From Exercitatus varius (GTDB lineage: Bacteria; Pseudomonadota; Gammaproteobacteria; Enterobacterales; Pasteurellaceae), in assembly GCF_029577735.1 (NCBI RefSeq), contig NZ_JARQTO010000012.1:62001-126000 (forward strand): a stretch of 64,000 nt of DNA. Direction: 5' to 3'. Position 1 is the first letter of the stretch; the number at the start of each line of letters is the position of its first letter. Made by a program: the position numbers and the translations under genes. Positions 43,327 to 51,821 of the stretch are shown here, one piece after another. Below the pieces are notes generated by a model. That model saw nothing but the letters and a program-made list of their open reading frames with translations. It did not search any database and was not told the DNA's origin.

Positions 43327-43370
43327 TTGTTATAATAATGCGGTGATTAATAAGGAAAAGGATTACCTGA

Positions 43371-44111
43371 ATGAATATCTTACTTTCAAACGACGATGGT
43401 TACCATGCGGAAGGCATTCAAATATTGGCCGCTTATTTGCGTAAATTTGCCAACGTTGTCATTGTGGCGCCGGATCGCAACCGTAGCGCGGCATCAAGTT
43501 CGCTCACGCTGGTAGAACCGTTGCGTCCCCGCCAACTGGATAATGACGATTATTGTATTAACGGCACTCCCGCCGATTGCGTACATTTGGCGTTGAACGG
43601 TTTTTTATCGGGACGGATTGATTTGGTGGTGTCCGGGATTAATGCTGGCGTAAATTTGGGAGACGATACCCTTTATTCCGGCACGGTGGCCGCCGCCTTG
43701 GAAGGACGCCATTTAGGTCTACCGGCTATTGCGGTGTCATTGGACGGGCGCCGGCACTACGAAAGTGCGGCGAAAATTGTGTGCGATTTAATTCCTAAAT
43801 TACACGGGCAACTGCTAAAAAGTCGTGAAATTTTGAATATTAACGTCCCGGATTTGCCTTATGAAGAAATCAAAGGCGTGAAAGTTTGTCGCTTGGGCCA
43901 TCGCGCTTCCGCCGCCGAAGTGATTAAACAGACGGATCCGCGCGGTGAAGCCATTTATTGGATTGGTCTGGCCGGGCTGGCGGAGGATGAAGATGAGGGA
44001 ACGGACTTCCATGCGGTGCAACACGGTTATGTGTCGATTACGCCGATTCAGCCGGATATGACGGCGCACCATTCACTTCAAGCTTTACAAACTTGGTTAG
44101 AACAGGAATAA
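43371..44111 (+). CDS. surE: 5'/3'-nucleotidase SurE
   Basis: 246 residues. Metal-dependent nucleotidase; NDDGY at residues 7-11 gives the two Asp ligands, with INGTPADCV and GINAGVNLGDDTLYSGTVAAA following. A TATAAT at 43331-43336 lies just after the ilvC terminator and may be its -10 box. It leads surE-yqaA-small lipoprotein-nlpD. In E. coli the order is surE-pcm-nlpD-rpoS; pcm and rpoS are both absent here. Confidence 0.96.
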   Translation: MNILLSNDDGYHAEGIQILAAYLRKFANVVIVAPDRNRSAASSSLTLVEPLRPRQLDNDDYCINGTPADCVHLALNGFLSGRIDLVVSGINAGVNLGDDTLYSGTVAAALEGRHLGLPAIAVSLDGRRHYESAAKIVCDLIPKLHGQLLKSREILNINVPDLPYEEIKGVKVCRLGHRASAAEVIKQTDPRGEAIYWIGLAGLAEDEDEGTDFHAVQHGYVSITPIQPDMTAHHSLQALQTWLEQE

Positions 44112-44146
44112 TACAACATTTATTTTTATGACTGAAAGGAAAGCTT

Positions 44147-44722
44147 ATGAATTTTTTTGGGGCAATGTACGATAAAACCATGGAATGGTCTAAGCATCGT
44201 CTGGCGGCGTATTGGTTAGCGTTCGTAAGTTTTATCGAAGCGATTTTCTTCCCTATTCCGCCGGATGTCATGTTGATTCCAATGGCAATGACTAAGCCCC
44301 AAAGTGCGGTCAGATTTGCGTTAATTTGTACCGCGGCCTCGGTTATCGGCGGGATGGTCGGCTATTCCATCGGTTATTATGCTTTTGATTTAGTTCAACA
44401 ATATATCGTGAAATGGGGTTATCAGACTCAATGGGATAAGGCGATTTCATGGTTTAAGGAATGGGGCGTTCTGGTTGTTTTTGTCGCCGGTTTTTCACCG
44501 ATTCCCTATAAAGTTTTCACTATCGCCGCCGGCGTAATGCAAATGGCGTTTATCCCTTTTGTTCTCACGGCAGCGGTTTCCCGTGCCGCCCGTTTCGTAT
44601 TGATTGCAAAATTAGCGGCGTGGGGCGGAACTAAATTCGCAGATAAATTGCGCCGTTCGATTGAAGTGATCGGCTGGTCGGTGGTAGCCTTAGCCGTCAT
44701 TGCCTATTTAGTTTTAAAATAA
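44147..44722 (+). CDS. YqaA-type membrane protein (DedA/VTT-like)
   Basis: 191 residues and about four membrane helices. SFIEAIFFPIPPDVMLIPMAM near residue 28 and GFSPIPYKVFTIAAGVM in the middle are the marks of the SNARE-associated/DedA-like YqaA family. Some relatives move lipids across membranes; a role here is inference. Ribosome site gaaaggaaagctt is good. A USS in the gene gives the residues QSAVRFA. Confidence 0.85.
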   Translation: MNFFGAMYDKTMEWSKHRLAAYWLAFVSFIEAIFFPIPPDVMLIPMAMTKPQSAVRFALICTAASVIGGMVGYSIGYYAFDLVQQYIVKWGYQTQWDKAISWFKEWGVLVVFVAGFSPIPYKVFTIAAGVMQMAFIPFVLTAAVSRAARFVLIAKLAAWGGTKFADKLRRSIEVIGWSVVALAVIAYLVLK

Positions 44723-44732
44723 AGGAAATAAA

Positions 44733-44921
44733 ATGAAAAAAATCATTTTTTTGTTGTCTATGATGGCAGCTTTAACGGCTTGTTCATCTGAAGCGCCCAA
44801 CGACGATCCTAATGCATTGCCTGACGGTATTATGCAACCGGTGGCGGGAACGGGGGCGATGGACGGCGGTGGTTTTATGCCGGTAGTTGAACAAAGTAAT
44901 ATGCCTGATAATATGAAATAA
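44733..44921 (+). CDS. Small lipoprotein resembling the N-terminus of NlpD
   Basis: 62 residues from ATG 44733 (ribosome site aaaggaaataaa). Lipoprotein signal peptide ends in LTAC (C17). The last part, MPVVEQSNMPDNMK, closely matches EPQVQQSTMPENMN of the adjacent NlpD (12 of the last positions align as identical or similar), at a similar distance from the lipid cysteine. It has neither LysM nor M23. It lies 10 bases after yqaA and 17 before nlpD in the same operon. It may be a duplicated and shortened nlpD 5' end that is kept as a gene. Confidence 0.75.
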   Translation: MKKIIFLLSMMAALTACSSEAPNDDPNALPDGIMQPVAGTGAMDGGGFMPVVEQSNMPDNMK

Positions 44922-44938
44922 TTCCCAAGGAAAGCGAA

Positions 44939-46213
44939 ATGAAGAAATCCTTTTTATTGTTACCTCTTGCCGCTGCCGTATTGGCGGGATGTTCCTCGTC
45001 TACGCCGGCGCCGGTGGATAGTGTGGACGGTACGTTATCTCCGTCAATCCCACAACCGGTCGACGGTTCCTCAAACAGCACGTGGGAACCGCAAGTTCAA
45101 CAAAGTACCATGCCTGAAAATATGAATAATCCGGTTGCGACTCAACCGGTGGCGAATCAAACGGGGACGTTGTCGACGGCCTCTAGCGCACCGGCCGCTA
45201 CAACAACCGCGGTTCAACCGACCTTCCAACAAACGCAGTCGCAACCTGCAATGACGACTAAAACCGTGTGTAAAACCGTTGAAGTGCCGGCGGCCGGCAG
45301 TAAAGCGACCAATCAAAGTCAAACCGTAGAAATTCCGCGTAACGCCACAACCAACGCGCCGGATTATAGTAAAATCAATAAAGGTTTCTACAAAGCAACG
45401 GAATATACAGTGAAAAAAGGCGACACCATGTTTTTGATCGCTTATATTGCCGGTATTGACGTGAAGGAGCTGGCGGCATTAAACGGAATGTCGGAACCTT
45501 ATAATCTGAAAGTCGGACAAACCTTAAAAGTGTCTAACGGTAGCGCGGCAGCCGCGACGACCACTCAACAGCAATGTACCGAAGTTCAGGTACCGGCTGA
45601 ACCGAAAGTGTCTTATACCGCAGGACCGAACGGTACTCAATATGGTTCGGACGGCACGATAACCGGTCCGGTTAAAGCTTCGACAGGTACGGTTGCACCG
45701 ACGACAGGTGCGGCGAGTACGGGCGGAACGAGTGGCGGAGTGATTGCCGGCGTCGGCACCGCGGGAGCGACAACAGGCGGCATCGTGGCGGGAACCGGCA
45801 CATCAGGTTATTCTTCGGGCGCAACCGTTGCCCCGGCTTCAAATCTGAAATGGCAATGGCCGACTACCGGTAGAATTACACAAGGCTTCTCAGCCGGTGA
45901 CGGCGGAAACAAAGGTATCGATATCGGCGGCTCGAAAGGACAGGCCGTTTACGCCGCAGCACCGGGACGTGTCGTTTACGCCGGTAACGCTTTGCGCGGT
46001 TACGGTAACCTGATTATCATCAAACACGACGATGATTTCTTAAGCGCTTACGCCCATAATGATAGCATTTCCGTTAGCGACCAGCAGGAAGTTAAAGCCG
46101 GTCAGCAAATTGCAACAATGGGGAACAGCGGAACCAACAGCGTAAAACTCCACTTTGAAATTCGTTACAAAGGTAAATCGGTGGATCCGACGCGTTATTT
46201 GCCGCGTCGTTAA
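44939..46213 (+). CDS. nlpD: Lipoprotein NlpD/LppB (amidase activator)
   Basis: 424 residues. Lipoprotein signal (LAGC), a Ser/Thr/Pro-rich linker, a LysM domain (YTVKKGDTMFLIAYIAG onward, about residues 157-200), a second low-complexity Gly/Thr-rich stretch (about 235-300) and a C-terminal M23 domain. The M23 site is degenerate: NKGIDI replaces HxGxD while LHFEIR remains. This agrees with NlpD acting as activator of the amidase AmiC at the septum. Ribosome site aaggaaagcgaa. Ends before a USS-pair terminator. Confidence 0.95.
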   Translation: MKKSFLLLPLAAAVLAGCSSSTPAPVDSVDGTLSPSIPQPVDGSSNSTWEPQVQQSTMPENMNNPVATQPVANQTGTLSTASSAPAATTTAVQPTFQQTQSQPAMTTKTVCKTVEVPAAGSKATNQSQTVEIPRNATTNAPDYSKINKGFYKATEYTVKKGDTMFLIAYIAGIDVKELAALNGMSEPYNLKVGQTLKVSNGSAAAATTTQQQCTEVQVPAEPKVSYTAGPNGTQYGSDGTITGPVKASTGTVAPTTGAASTGGTSGGVIAGVGTAGATTGGIVAGTGTSGYSSGATVAPASNLKWQWPTTGRITQGFSAGDGGNKGIDIGGSKGQAVYAAAPGRVVYAGNALRGYGNLIIIKHDDDFLSAYAHNDSISVSDQQEVKAGQQIATMGNSGTNSVKLHFEIRYKGKSVDPTRYLPRR

Positions 46214-46232
46214 ATGCGAAGGCTGTAAGATC

Positions 46233-46274
46233 AAAAGTGCGGTGAAAAACATTAAAATTTTTCACCGCACTTTA
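46233..46274. terminator. USS-pair terminator between nlpD and the BCCT gene
   Basis: Perfect 16-base inverted repeat (AAAGTGCGGTGAAAAA and complement) around an 8-base loop. Both arms carry GGTG rather than GGTC. It serves two convergent genes. Confidence 0.85.
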
Positions 46275-46334
46275 TTTATCCCCCACATAAAACCGTTGGT
46301 TTTATTTCGGTTAAAGTAAACGATTCGGCGCGAT

Positions 46335-48371
46335 TTATTGCCCAGAACCCGTTGATTCGCCTATGTTTTCTACGTCTGCCGTCATAAGATCGTGGCTGTC
46401 GTCCATGGCAAGATTCATGAAGCGTTCATATTGTTTTAATACGTCGGCGATTAACTCGTCTTTGGTCATATATTGCACGTCATAACCCTGGCGGCCGTCA
46501 AAGAAATAAGTAATCGGTTCGTAAATTTTGCTTTCTTCTATATTCGGTACGTTGCTGTCTTCCACCACTAAATCGGATAATTCGCGGGATTGACATTCGA
46601 TACCGTAGAGGAAGTTACGCAGGTTTTCTTTGATCACTTCAAATTCGATTTTCGGATTTTTGCCGTTAATAAAATTCATCTGTGCCGTTAAGCCGTGACT
46701 TTCAAATTCTTCCACCAGTTCGTTAAACGCCGGACGGGCAATTTTGGTGAGGAAACGGCGAATATCTTTACGATTGGTCGGGTTAACAATTTTTTCCAGC
46801 CGCGTTTTCCAGTCTCCGCTGGTCCAGGAGGCGCTTCCTTGCGAAAACGTTTTACTGGAATATTGGCTGTCTACCATTAAGCCTTTCCATAAGCCGAAAC
46901 ACAAGGCGATCATAATTGCCATGAACGGTAACGCGATAATTAACGTCATCGTTTGCAGCGAAGCCAGACCGCCGGAATACAATAAAGACAGACCCAATAC
47001 CGCCAGCAAAATCCCCCATAATATGGTTTGCCATTTCGGCGCTTTTTCTTCGCCTTGTGAGGCGATACAGTTCAAGACGAAAATTCCCGAATCCGCCGAC
47101 GTCACAAAGAAAATGGAAATCACCATGAGCGCAACCACGGAAGCGACAATACTGAACGGCAATTGGTCGAAAAAGCCGAATAATAGCGCTTCGGTATTGT
47201 TGCTGATGGCGGCTAAAGCGCCGTTTGTTTGCTGATCTATCCAGATTGCGGATTCGCCGAAGCTGGTCATCCACAAAATATTGAATAAAGATGGCACAAA
47301 CAATACGCCTAAAATAAATTCACGAATAGTTCTGCCTTTAGAAATTTTGGCGATGAACATGCCGACAAACGGCGCCCAGGATGCCCACCATGACCAGTAC
47401 AGAATCGTCCAATTACTCAACCAGCCTTGGTTTTCCGGTTCGTAGGCAAAGGTGCGGAAACTGAGTTCTAATAATGAACTGAAGTAATAGCCCAAATTTT
47501 CCGTTAGGCCCGAGAACAATAACAGCGTCGGTCCCGCGATAATCACGAAAACCAATAACAAACCGGCGAGTAACAGATTGATTTCACTAAGTATTTTTAC
47601 GCCTCTGCCGACGCCGGAAATGGCGGAAGTGATGGCTAACGCCATGGCGACACTCACGATCATTATTAATACGCCAAAGCTATTGCTGTCCAACAAACCA
47701 AGGTTGTTAAAGCCTGCTTTGACCTGCATGGCGCCATAACCTAAGGTGGTGGTTAAACCGAAAATAGTACTGCATAACGCCACCACATCAATCGCATGCC
47801 CTCCAAAGCCGGAAATGCGATTCTTCATTAAAGGATAAAATCCCGAACGCACGGTTAACGGCAATTTATAACGGAAACCGAAATAGGCCAGTGCCAGAGC
47901 AATCACGGCATAAATGGCCCACGCATGGATCCCCCAATGATAAAAAGTCATCATCATCGCGTCTTTCATGCGTTCCGCTTCACTAAGCCCTTGTCTCAAG
48001 GGTTTTAAATAATGCAATATGGGTTCCGCCACCCCGAAATACATCAAACCGATCCCCATTCCGGCGGCAAATAACATCGCAATCCAGGAGGGAAAGGAAA
48101 ACTCGGGTTCGTCCGTATCGGCGCCCAAACGAATACTGCCTAAACTACTGACACACAAAAACATCAAAAACAGAAAGAATATGGAGCCGGCCAAAATGTA
48201 AAACCAGCTAAAATTGGCAAAAACGGACTGCTTAATCGCATTCAATGTGGTTTGCGCCTGTTCGGGAAAAATCGAACAAAAGGTGGCGATTAATATGACA
48301 AAAATCACCGTCGGCACAAAAATCGGGGCTTTCAGGGTGGTTGTAGCACGAAGTTGTTGTAATACGCTCAC
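46335..48371 (-). CDS. betT: BCCT-family transporter (choline/betaine, BetT-like)
   Basis: 678 residues from GTG 48371. Twelve membrane helices then a cytosolic tail of about 170 residues, the shape of BetT. Motifs: MGIGLMYFGVAEP (here AAGMGIGLMYFGVAEPI) and WTILYWSWWASWAPFVGMF with the aromatic choline-binding box. It imports choline or a related betaine with Na+ or H+. The frame opens at a TTG at 48392, but GGAG lies 6 bases before the GTG, which is therefore preferred. In a host with protein D, choline could go to LPS phosphorylcholine; that link is inference. Confidence 0.9.
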   Translation of the reverse strand: MSVLQQLRATTTLKAPIFVPTVIFVILIATFCSIFPEQAQTTLNAIKQSVFANFSWFYILAGSIFFLFLMFLCVSSLGSIRLGADTDEPEFSFPSWIAMLFAAGMGIGLMYFGVAEPILHYLKPLRQGLSEAERMKDAMMMTFYHWGIHAWAIYAVIALALAYFGFRYKLPLTVRSGFYPLMKNRISGFGGHAIDVVALCSTIFGLTTTLGYGAMQVKAGFNNLGLLDSNSFGVLIMIVSVAMALAITSAISGVGRGVKILSEINLLLAGLLLVFVIIAGPTLLLFSGLTENLGYYFSSLLELSFRTFAYEPENQGWLSNWTILYWSWWASWAPFVGMFIAKISKGRTIREFILGVLFVPSLFNILWMTSFGESAIWIDQQTNGALAAISNNTEALLFGFFDQLPFSIVASVVALMVISIFFVTSADSGIFVLNCIASQGEEKAPKWQTILWGILLAVLGLSLLYSGGLASLQTMTLIIALPFMAIMIALCFGLWKGLMVDSQYSSKTFSQGSASWTSGDWKTRLEKIVNPTNRKDIRRFLTKIARPAFNELVEEFESHGLTAQMNFINGKNPKIEFEVIKENLRNFLYGIECQSRELSDLVVEDSNVPNIEESKIYEPITYFFDGRQGYDVQYMTKDELIADVLKQYERFMNLAMDDSHDLMTADVENIGESTGSGQ

Positions 48372-48802
48372 GATATTCTCCAAATATAACAATCATTAGC
48401 CATACGGCTAAACAAAATAAAAATCACGTTGTAATGCCAATTAATAAAAAAATCTACGATTTTTTGACCGCACTTTTACGGTTAATTAATCACTTAAAAA
48501 TCAAGCTGAAAGTTCATGTTAGCGGCACCCTATCAGATAGGGAATTTGATGCGGGATAGCAGGAAGCAACCCATCTAAATTGACAGCGGAAAAGCTGATT
48601 GAATAAGCGTTGAGCGCAATTTACCATGTAGCATAAAAGGCATTTTTCAACGCTCAGGTGATAGGCATGCTACATAAAAATCCTTTATCTGTCAAACCGT
48701 AATCGTTTTTTGAAAGCCGACTGACATAAAAATACTGTAAGTCGCGTGATTAATGACTATAATCCGATCAAGCCAATAGAAACCAGCCAGAAAGAAATTT
48801 CT
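48372..48802. promoter_or_regulatory. Divergent intergenic region with two palindromes
   Basis: A 431-base gap between betT and the oxidoreductase gene. It holds one USS (near 48465-48478), an exact 15-base palindrome CCCTATC-A-GATAGGG (48528-48542), and an inverted repeat ATGTAGCAT / ATGCTACAT (48626-48675, 32-base spacing). The upstream part of the oxidoreductase frame is open to 48746 but without a ribosome site. No small gene was convincing. The palindromes are candidate operators for either neighbour. Confidence 0.5.
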
Positions 48803-49843
48803 ATGAAAAAACTAAATGTCGCCATTGCCGGCAGCGGTTATTCCGCCCGTTTATTTCACGTACCGTTTTTTAAAGCCGATCCGCGTTTTAATATTAAGAA
48901 ATTTTTTGAACGCAACACGGAACGCGGCAAAGAATGGGTGGATAATGTAGAAATCGTGCACGATTACGCCCAATTGTTTACGCCCGATATTGACTTGGTC
49001 GTTATTACCACGCCGAACCAAACCCATTATGACATGGTGAAAGCCGCACTGACGGCGGGCAAACATGTTCTGGTGGAAAAGCCGTTGGTGGCGACTTCGT
49101 CGGAAGCCATGGAATTGGCAAAGCTCGCCCAAAAACAAAAGGTCGTGCTTTATGTTTATCAAAACCGCCGCTGGGACAGCCATATTTTGGCGGCGCAGCG
49201 GATTTTATCCGAAGGATTAATTGGGGAGCCGGTAGATTGCGAAATCCGCATTGAACGTTTTTCCAAAACGAAGAATCCGAAAGTCTGGAAAGAAACGGGC
49301 GACGCCGGCACCGGTTTGGTATACGATTTAGGCGTGCATTTGATTGATCAGGCCGTTCATTTATTCGGCAAACCGCAAGCGGTTTTTGCGGATATTCGTT
49401 ATCAACACGAAGGCGCGCTGGTTGACGATAATTTCGACATTCATCTTTATTACGAAGGCGGGTTAAAAGTGTCCGCCATGGCAAGCAAATACGCGCGCGA
49501 ACCGGCGCCGGCCTTTTCGTTGCACGGAAAACTGGGTTCTTATGTCAAACAGGGCGTCGATATTCAGGAAGCGCAACTTGCCAAAGGTGTTGCGCCGATC
49601 GGAGATTGGTATCGGGAAGCGGAAGAATTGTGGGGCGTTTTGCATACCGAAATCGAAGGCGAAATTGTGCGTAAACCTTATCCTAATGTTAAGGGCAGTT
49701 ATCAGGGGCTGATTGATAATTTATACGATGCCGTCGCAAACGGCGCCGCTTTGGCGGTTACCGCGGAACAAGCCGCTTTTGTTTTGCACATTATTGAAAA
49801 AGCCTTCGAAAGCGCCCGCCAAGGCAAAAAAATGACATTATAA
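48803..49843 (+). CDS. Gfo/Idh/MocA family oxidoreductase
   Basis: 346 residues from ATG 48803 (MKKLNVAIAGSGYSARLFHVPFF). N-terminal NAD(P)-binding Rossmann fold with GxGxxA-like GSGYSAR, the EKP motif in HVLVEKPLVATSSEA, and the C-terminal alpha/beta domain with GVHLIDQAVHLFG. The pattern YQNRRWDSHIL is shared with YdgJ/YhhX-type sugar or inositol dehydrogenases. The substrate is unknown. An earlier in-frame start at 48746 would add 19 residues without homology to the fold. Confidence 0.85.
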   Translation: MKKLNVAIAGSGYSARLFHVPFFKADPRFNIKKFFERNTERGKEWVDNVEIVHDYAQLFTPDIDLVVITTPNQTHYDMVKAALTAGKHVLVEKPLVATSSEAMELAKLAQKQKVVLYVYQNRRWDSHILAAQRILSEGLIGEPVDCEIRIERFSKTKNPKVWKETGDAGTGLVYDLGVHLIDQAVHLFGKPQAVFADIRYQHEGALVDDNFDIHLYYEGGLKVSAMASKYAREPAPAFSLHGKLGSYVKQGVDIQEAQLAKGVAPIGDWYREAEELWGVLHTEIEGEIVRKPYPNVKGSYQGLIDNLYDAVANGAALAVTAEQAAFVLHIIEKAFESARQGKKMTL

Positions 49844-49958
49844 GATCATAAATTCCGTCAAAGTGCGGTCAAAAAATCGATAGTTTTTTTAGCTTTGAAC
49901 GGACATTCGGGCTGATTAGCACGATTCGCCGGAAAATCTCATCAGCCCGGATTTGACT

Positions 49959-50861
49959 TTACGGATTCATAATTTGATTAAACCGTTTGTTTTCTATGCC
50001 CGATTTTTCCACTATGTTTTTAATCAACAGGATAATCCAGCTGGCGACGATAAACCCGATTGTGTAGGCCGCCAGCCCCGTTTGGGCGACGGCGTAATGA
50101 ACGACCACCGCCAATATTACGCCGCCAATCACATAACAAAAATTCGAGAACTTCGGACCGGCAAAAGCGCAGGCGACCAGAATGGCGGAAAAACTGTAAA
50201 TGCCGTTAGCGAGCGTATTGAGATCTACATTGAAACACTGATATGCCAGTAACGCGCTAATCGGTGCAACGGCCATGCCCCACATTGCCGCCATCGGCGA
50301 ACTGACCGCAATAGCGATAAACAGTAAAATTCCGGTCATCAAACTGGAACCGAAATTGATTTCGGCCCAGGCATAAAAGGCTTCACCGATGGAATGAATC
50401 GTATCGGTATAATCCATTAACCGCGGCGTCGTCTGACTTAATCCGAAGAGATGAAATTTTGCGACGGCCCAGCAAAAGATCCAGCAAGTCCCCACAAACG
50501 GAAAGGTATAAGCGACTTTGCCCGCCTTAATAAATGCGCGCATAATCAACGTAGCGGTTATCGAAGCGACAACGCCCAATCCCCAGACCAGCGGGATTGC
50601 GGAATCTACCAGACCAAAAGTAAACAATACGCACATGAAAGCCAGGCTGCCGTTAAAGCCATATAATCCCTGATTAATTTGTTCTTGGGGGAAACCGGCC
50701 GATTTCGCGGTTAATGTGCCGATGAGCGCACCCAGAAAACAGCTGACACCCAACGTCCAGTGGCTGAAAAACATCGCGATAATGATAAGCAAGCCCGACA
50801 AACCGTTTTCCTGGAGAAAAATTTGTCCGATTCCTACAAAAGTCGTTTTGATTAATTTCAT
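49959..50861 (-). CDS. Urea transporter (UT family)
   Basis: 300 residues from ATG 50861, which has the site GAGGAAAATATT; the frame stays open far upstream to 51077 but that is AT-rich non-coding sequence. About ten membrane helices. The UT marks are FLQENGLSGLLIIIAMF and TFPFVGTCWIFCW, present once in each half (second: GIYSFSAILVACAF region). It allows urea into the cell for the urease encoded divergently, 242 bases away. A. pleuropneumoniae has the same pairing. Nickel transport genes (cbiKLMQO type) of that species are not seen here. Confidence 0.9.
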   Translation of the reverse strand: MKLIKTTFVGIGQIFLQENGLSGLLIIIAMFFSHWTLGVSCFLGALIGTLTAKSAGFPQEQINQGLYGFNGSLAFMCVLFTFGLVDSAIPLVWGLGVVASITATLIMRAFIKAGKVAYTFPFVGTCWIFCWAVAKFHLFGLSQTTPRLMDYTDTIHSIGEAFYAWAEINFGSSLMTGILLFIAIAVSSPMAAMWGMAVAPISALLAYQCFNVDLNTLANGIYSFSAILVACAFAGPKFSNFCYVIGGVILAVVVHYAVAQTGLAAYTIGFIVASWIILLIKNIVEKSGIENKRFNQIMNP

Positions 50862-51103
50862 AATATTTTCCTCGTTCATATTTGAACGCATTATAAAAAC
50901 AATCGTTTGCTTAACACAAACTCGTAAAAAGATTTTATCTAAATAATTCCGATTTTTATAAAATATATCCAATGTTTTTGCGTTATCATGAAAAATATCT
51001 AATAATTTTAACATAAAGCTGAATTTTTTCATTTTTGAATTTGCCATTCGGAGGAATTCGTCATAAGATAAGCCCACCTTTTTAATTAGTAAGGAAACTT
51101 AAT

Positions 51104-51406
51104 ATGCATTTAACCTCAAGAGAACAAGAAAAGCTGATGCTTTTCCTGGCCGGCGAGTTAGCGGCAAAACGCAAAGCCCGCGGCGTAAAACTGAACTATC
51201 CGGAAGCGATCGCTTATATTGCCAGTCATTTACAGGAAGCCGCCCGCGACGGCATGAGCGTGGCGGACGTGATGCAATACGGCGCAACGTTATTAACCGC
51301 GGCGGATGTCATGGAAGGTGTGCCGGAAATGGTTCACGAAGTACAAATCGAAGCGACTTTCCCGGACGGCACAAAATTAGTAACCGTTCATAACCCGATT
51401 CGTTAA
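51104..51406 (+). CDS. ureA: Urease gamma subunit
   Basis: 100 residues, the standalone UreA of most bacteria. Starts MHLTSREQEKLMLFLAGELA and ends LVTVHNPIR, both family hallmarks. The ribosome site is aaggaaactta. First gene of ureABCEFGD. It sits with UreB and UreC in the (abc)3 enzyme that hydrolyses urea to ammonia and carbamate. Confidence 0.98.
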   Translation: MHLTSREQEKLMLFLAGELAAKRKARGVKLNYPEAIAYIASHLQEAARDGMSVADVMQYGATLLTAADVMEGVPEMVHEVQIEATFPDGTKLVTVHNPIR

Positions 51407-51458
51407 TGAGCAAACGGACGCCAGGCACGGTGCTCCTGCTGATAAACCATTATCGTAG

Positions 51459-51478
51459 GGACACGATGCATTGTGTCC
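51459..51478. repeat. Short palindrome between ureA and ureB
   Basis: GGACAC-G-ATGCAT-T-GTGTCC is a near-perfect 20-base palindrome (only the G/T pair breaks it), preceded by CGTAG. It fits the short GTAGGG-led palindromes seen in the other urease gaps and lies 25 bases before the ureB start. Confidence 0.55.
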
Positions 51479-51503
51479 GCATCAACATAAAAGGACAAAT
51501 ACA

Positions 51504-51809
51504 ATGATTCCCGGTGAATATCAATTAGCCAGCGGCGACATTCAGGCAAATGCGAACCGCGAAACCGTCAGACTGGATGTTATAAACAAAGGCGATCGCC
51601 CGATTCAGGTCGGCTCTCACTATCACTTTTTCGAAACCAATAATGCCCTCGAATTTGACCGCACTTTAGCGCGCGGTATGCGTTTAAACGTGCCGTCAGG
51701 CAATGCCGTGCGGTTTGAACCCGGTGAAGCGAAAACCGTGGAACTGGTGGAATTTGGCGGAAACAAAGTGATTTACGGTTTCCATAATGCGATCGACGGA
51801 AAATTATAG
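51504..51809 (+). CDS. ureB: Urease beta subunit
   Basis: 101 residues from ATG 51504 (site aaaggacaaataca); the frame opens earlier at 51471, but MIPGEYQLA is the conserved start. GSHYHFFE and RLNVPSGNAVRFEPG are typical. A USS inside the gene (51656-51669) codes for FDRTLA, which UreB of other bacteria also has, so the uptake sequence was placed in a permissive motif. Confidence 0.98.
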   Translation: MIPGEYQLASGDIQANANRETVRLDVINKGDRPIQVGSHYHFFETNNALEFDRTLARGMRLNVPSGNAVRFEPGEAKTVELVEFGGNKVIYGFHNAIDGKL

Positions 51810-51821
51810 GGAGAGAACAAA

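Noticed and set aside
50862..51077. N-terminal extension of the urea transporter frame
   Set aside because: AT-rich intergenic sequence that would give a low-complexity leader; GAGGA at the correct distance marks ATG 50861.
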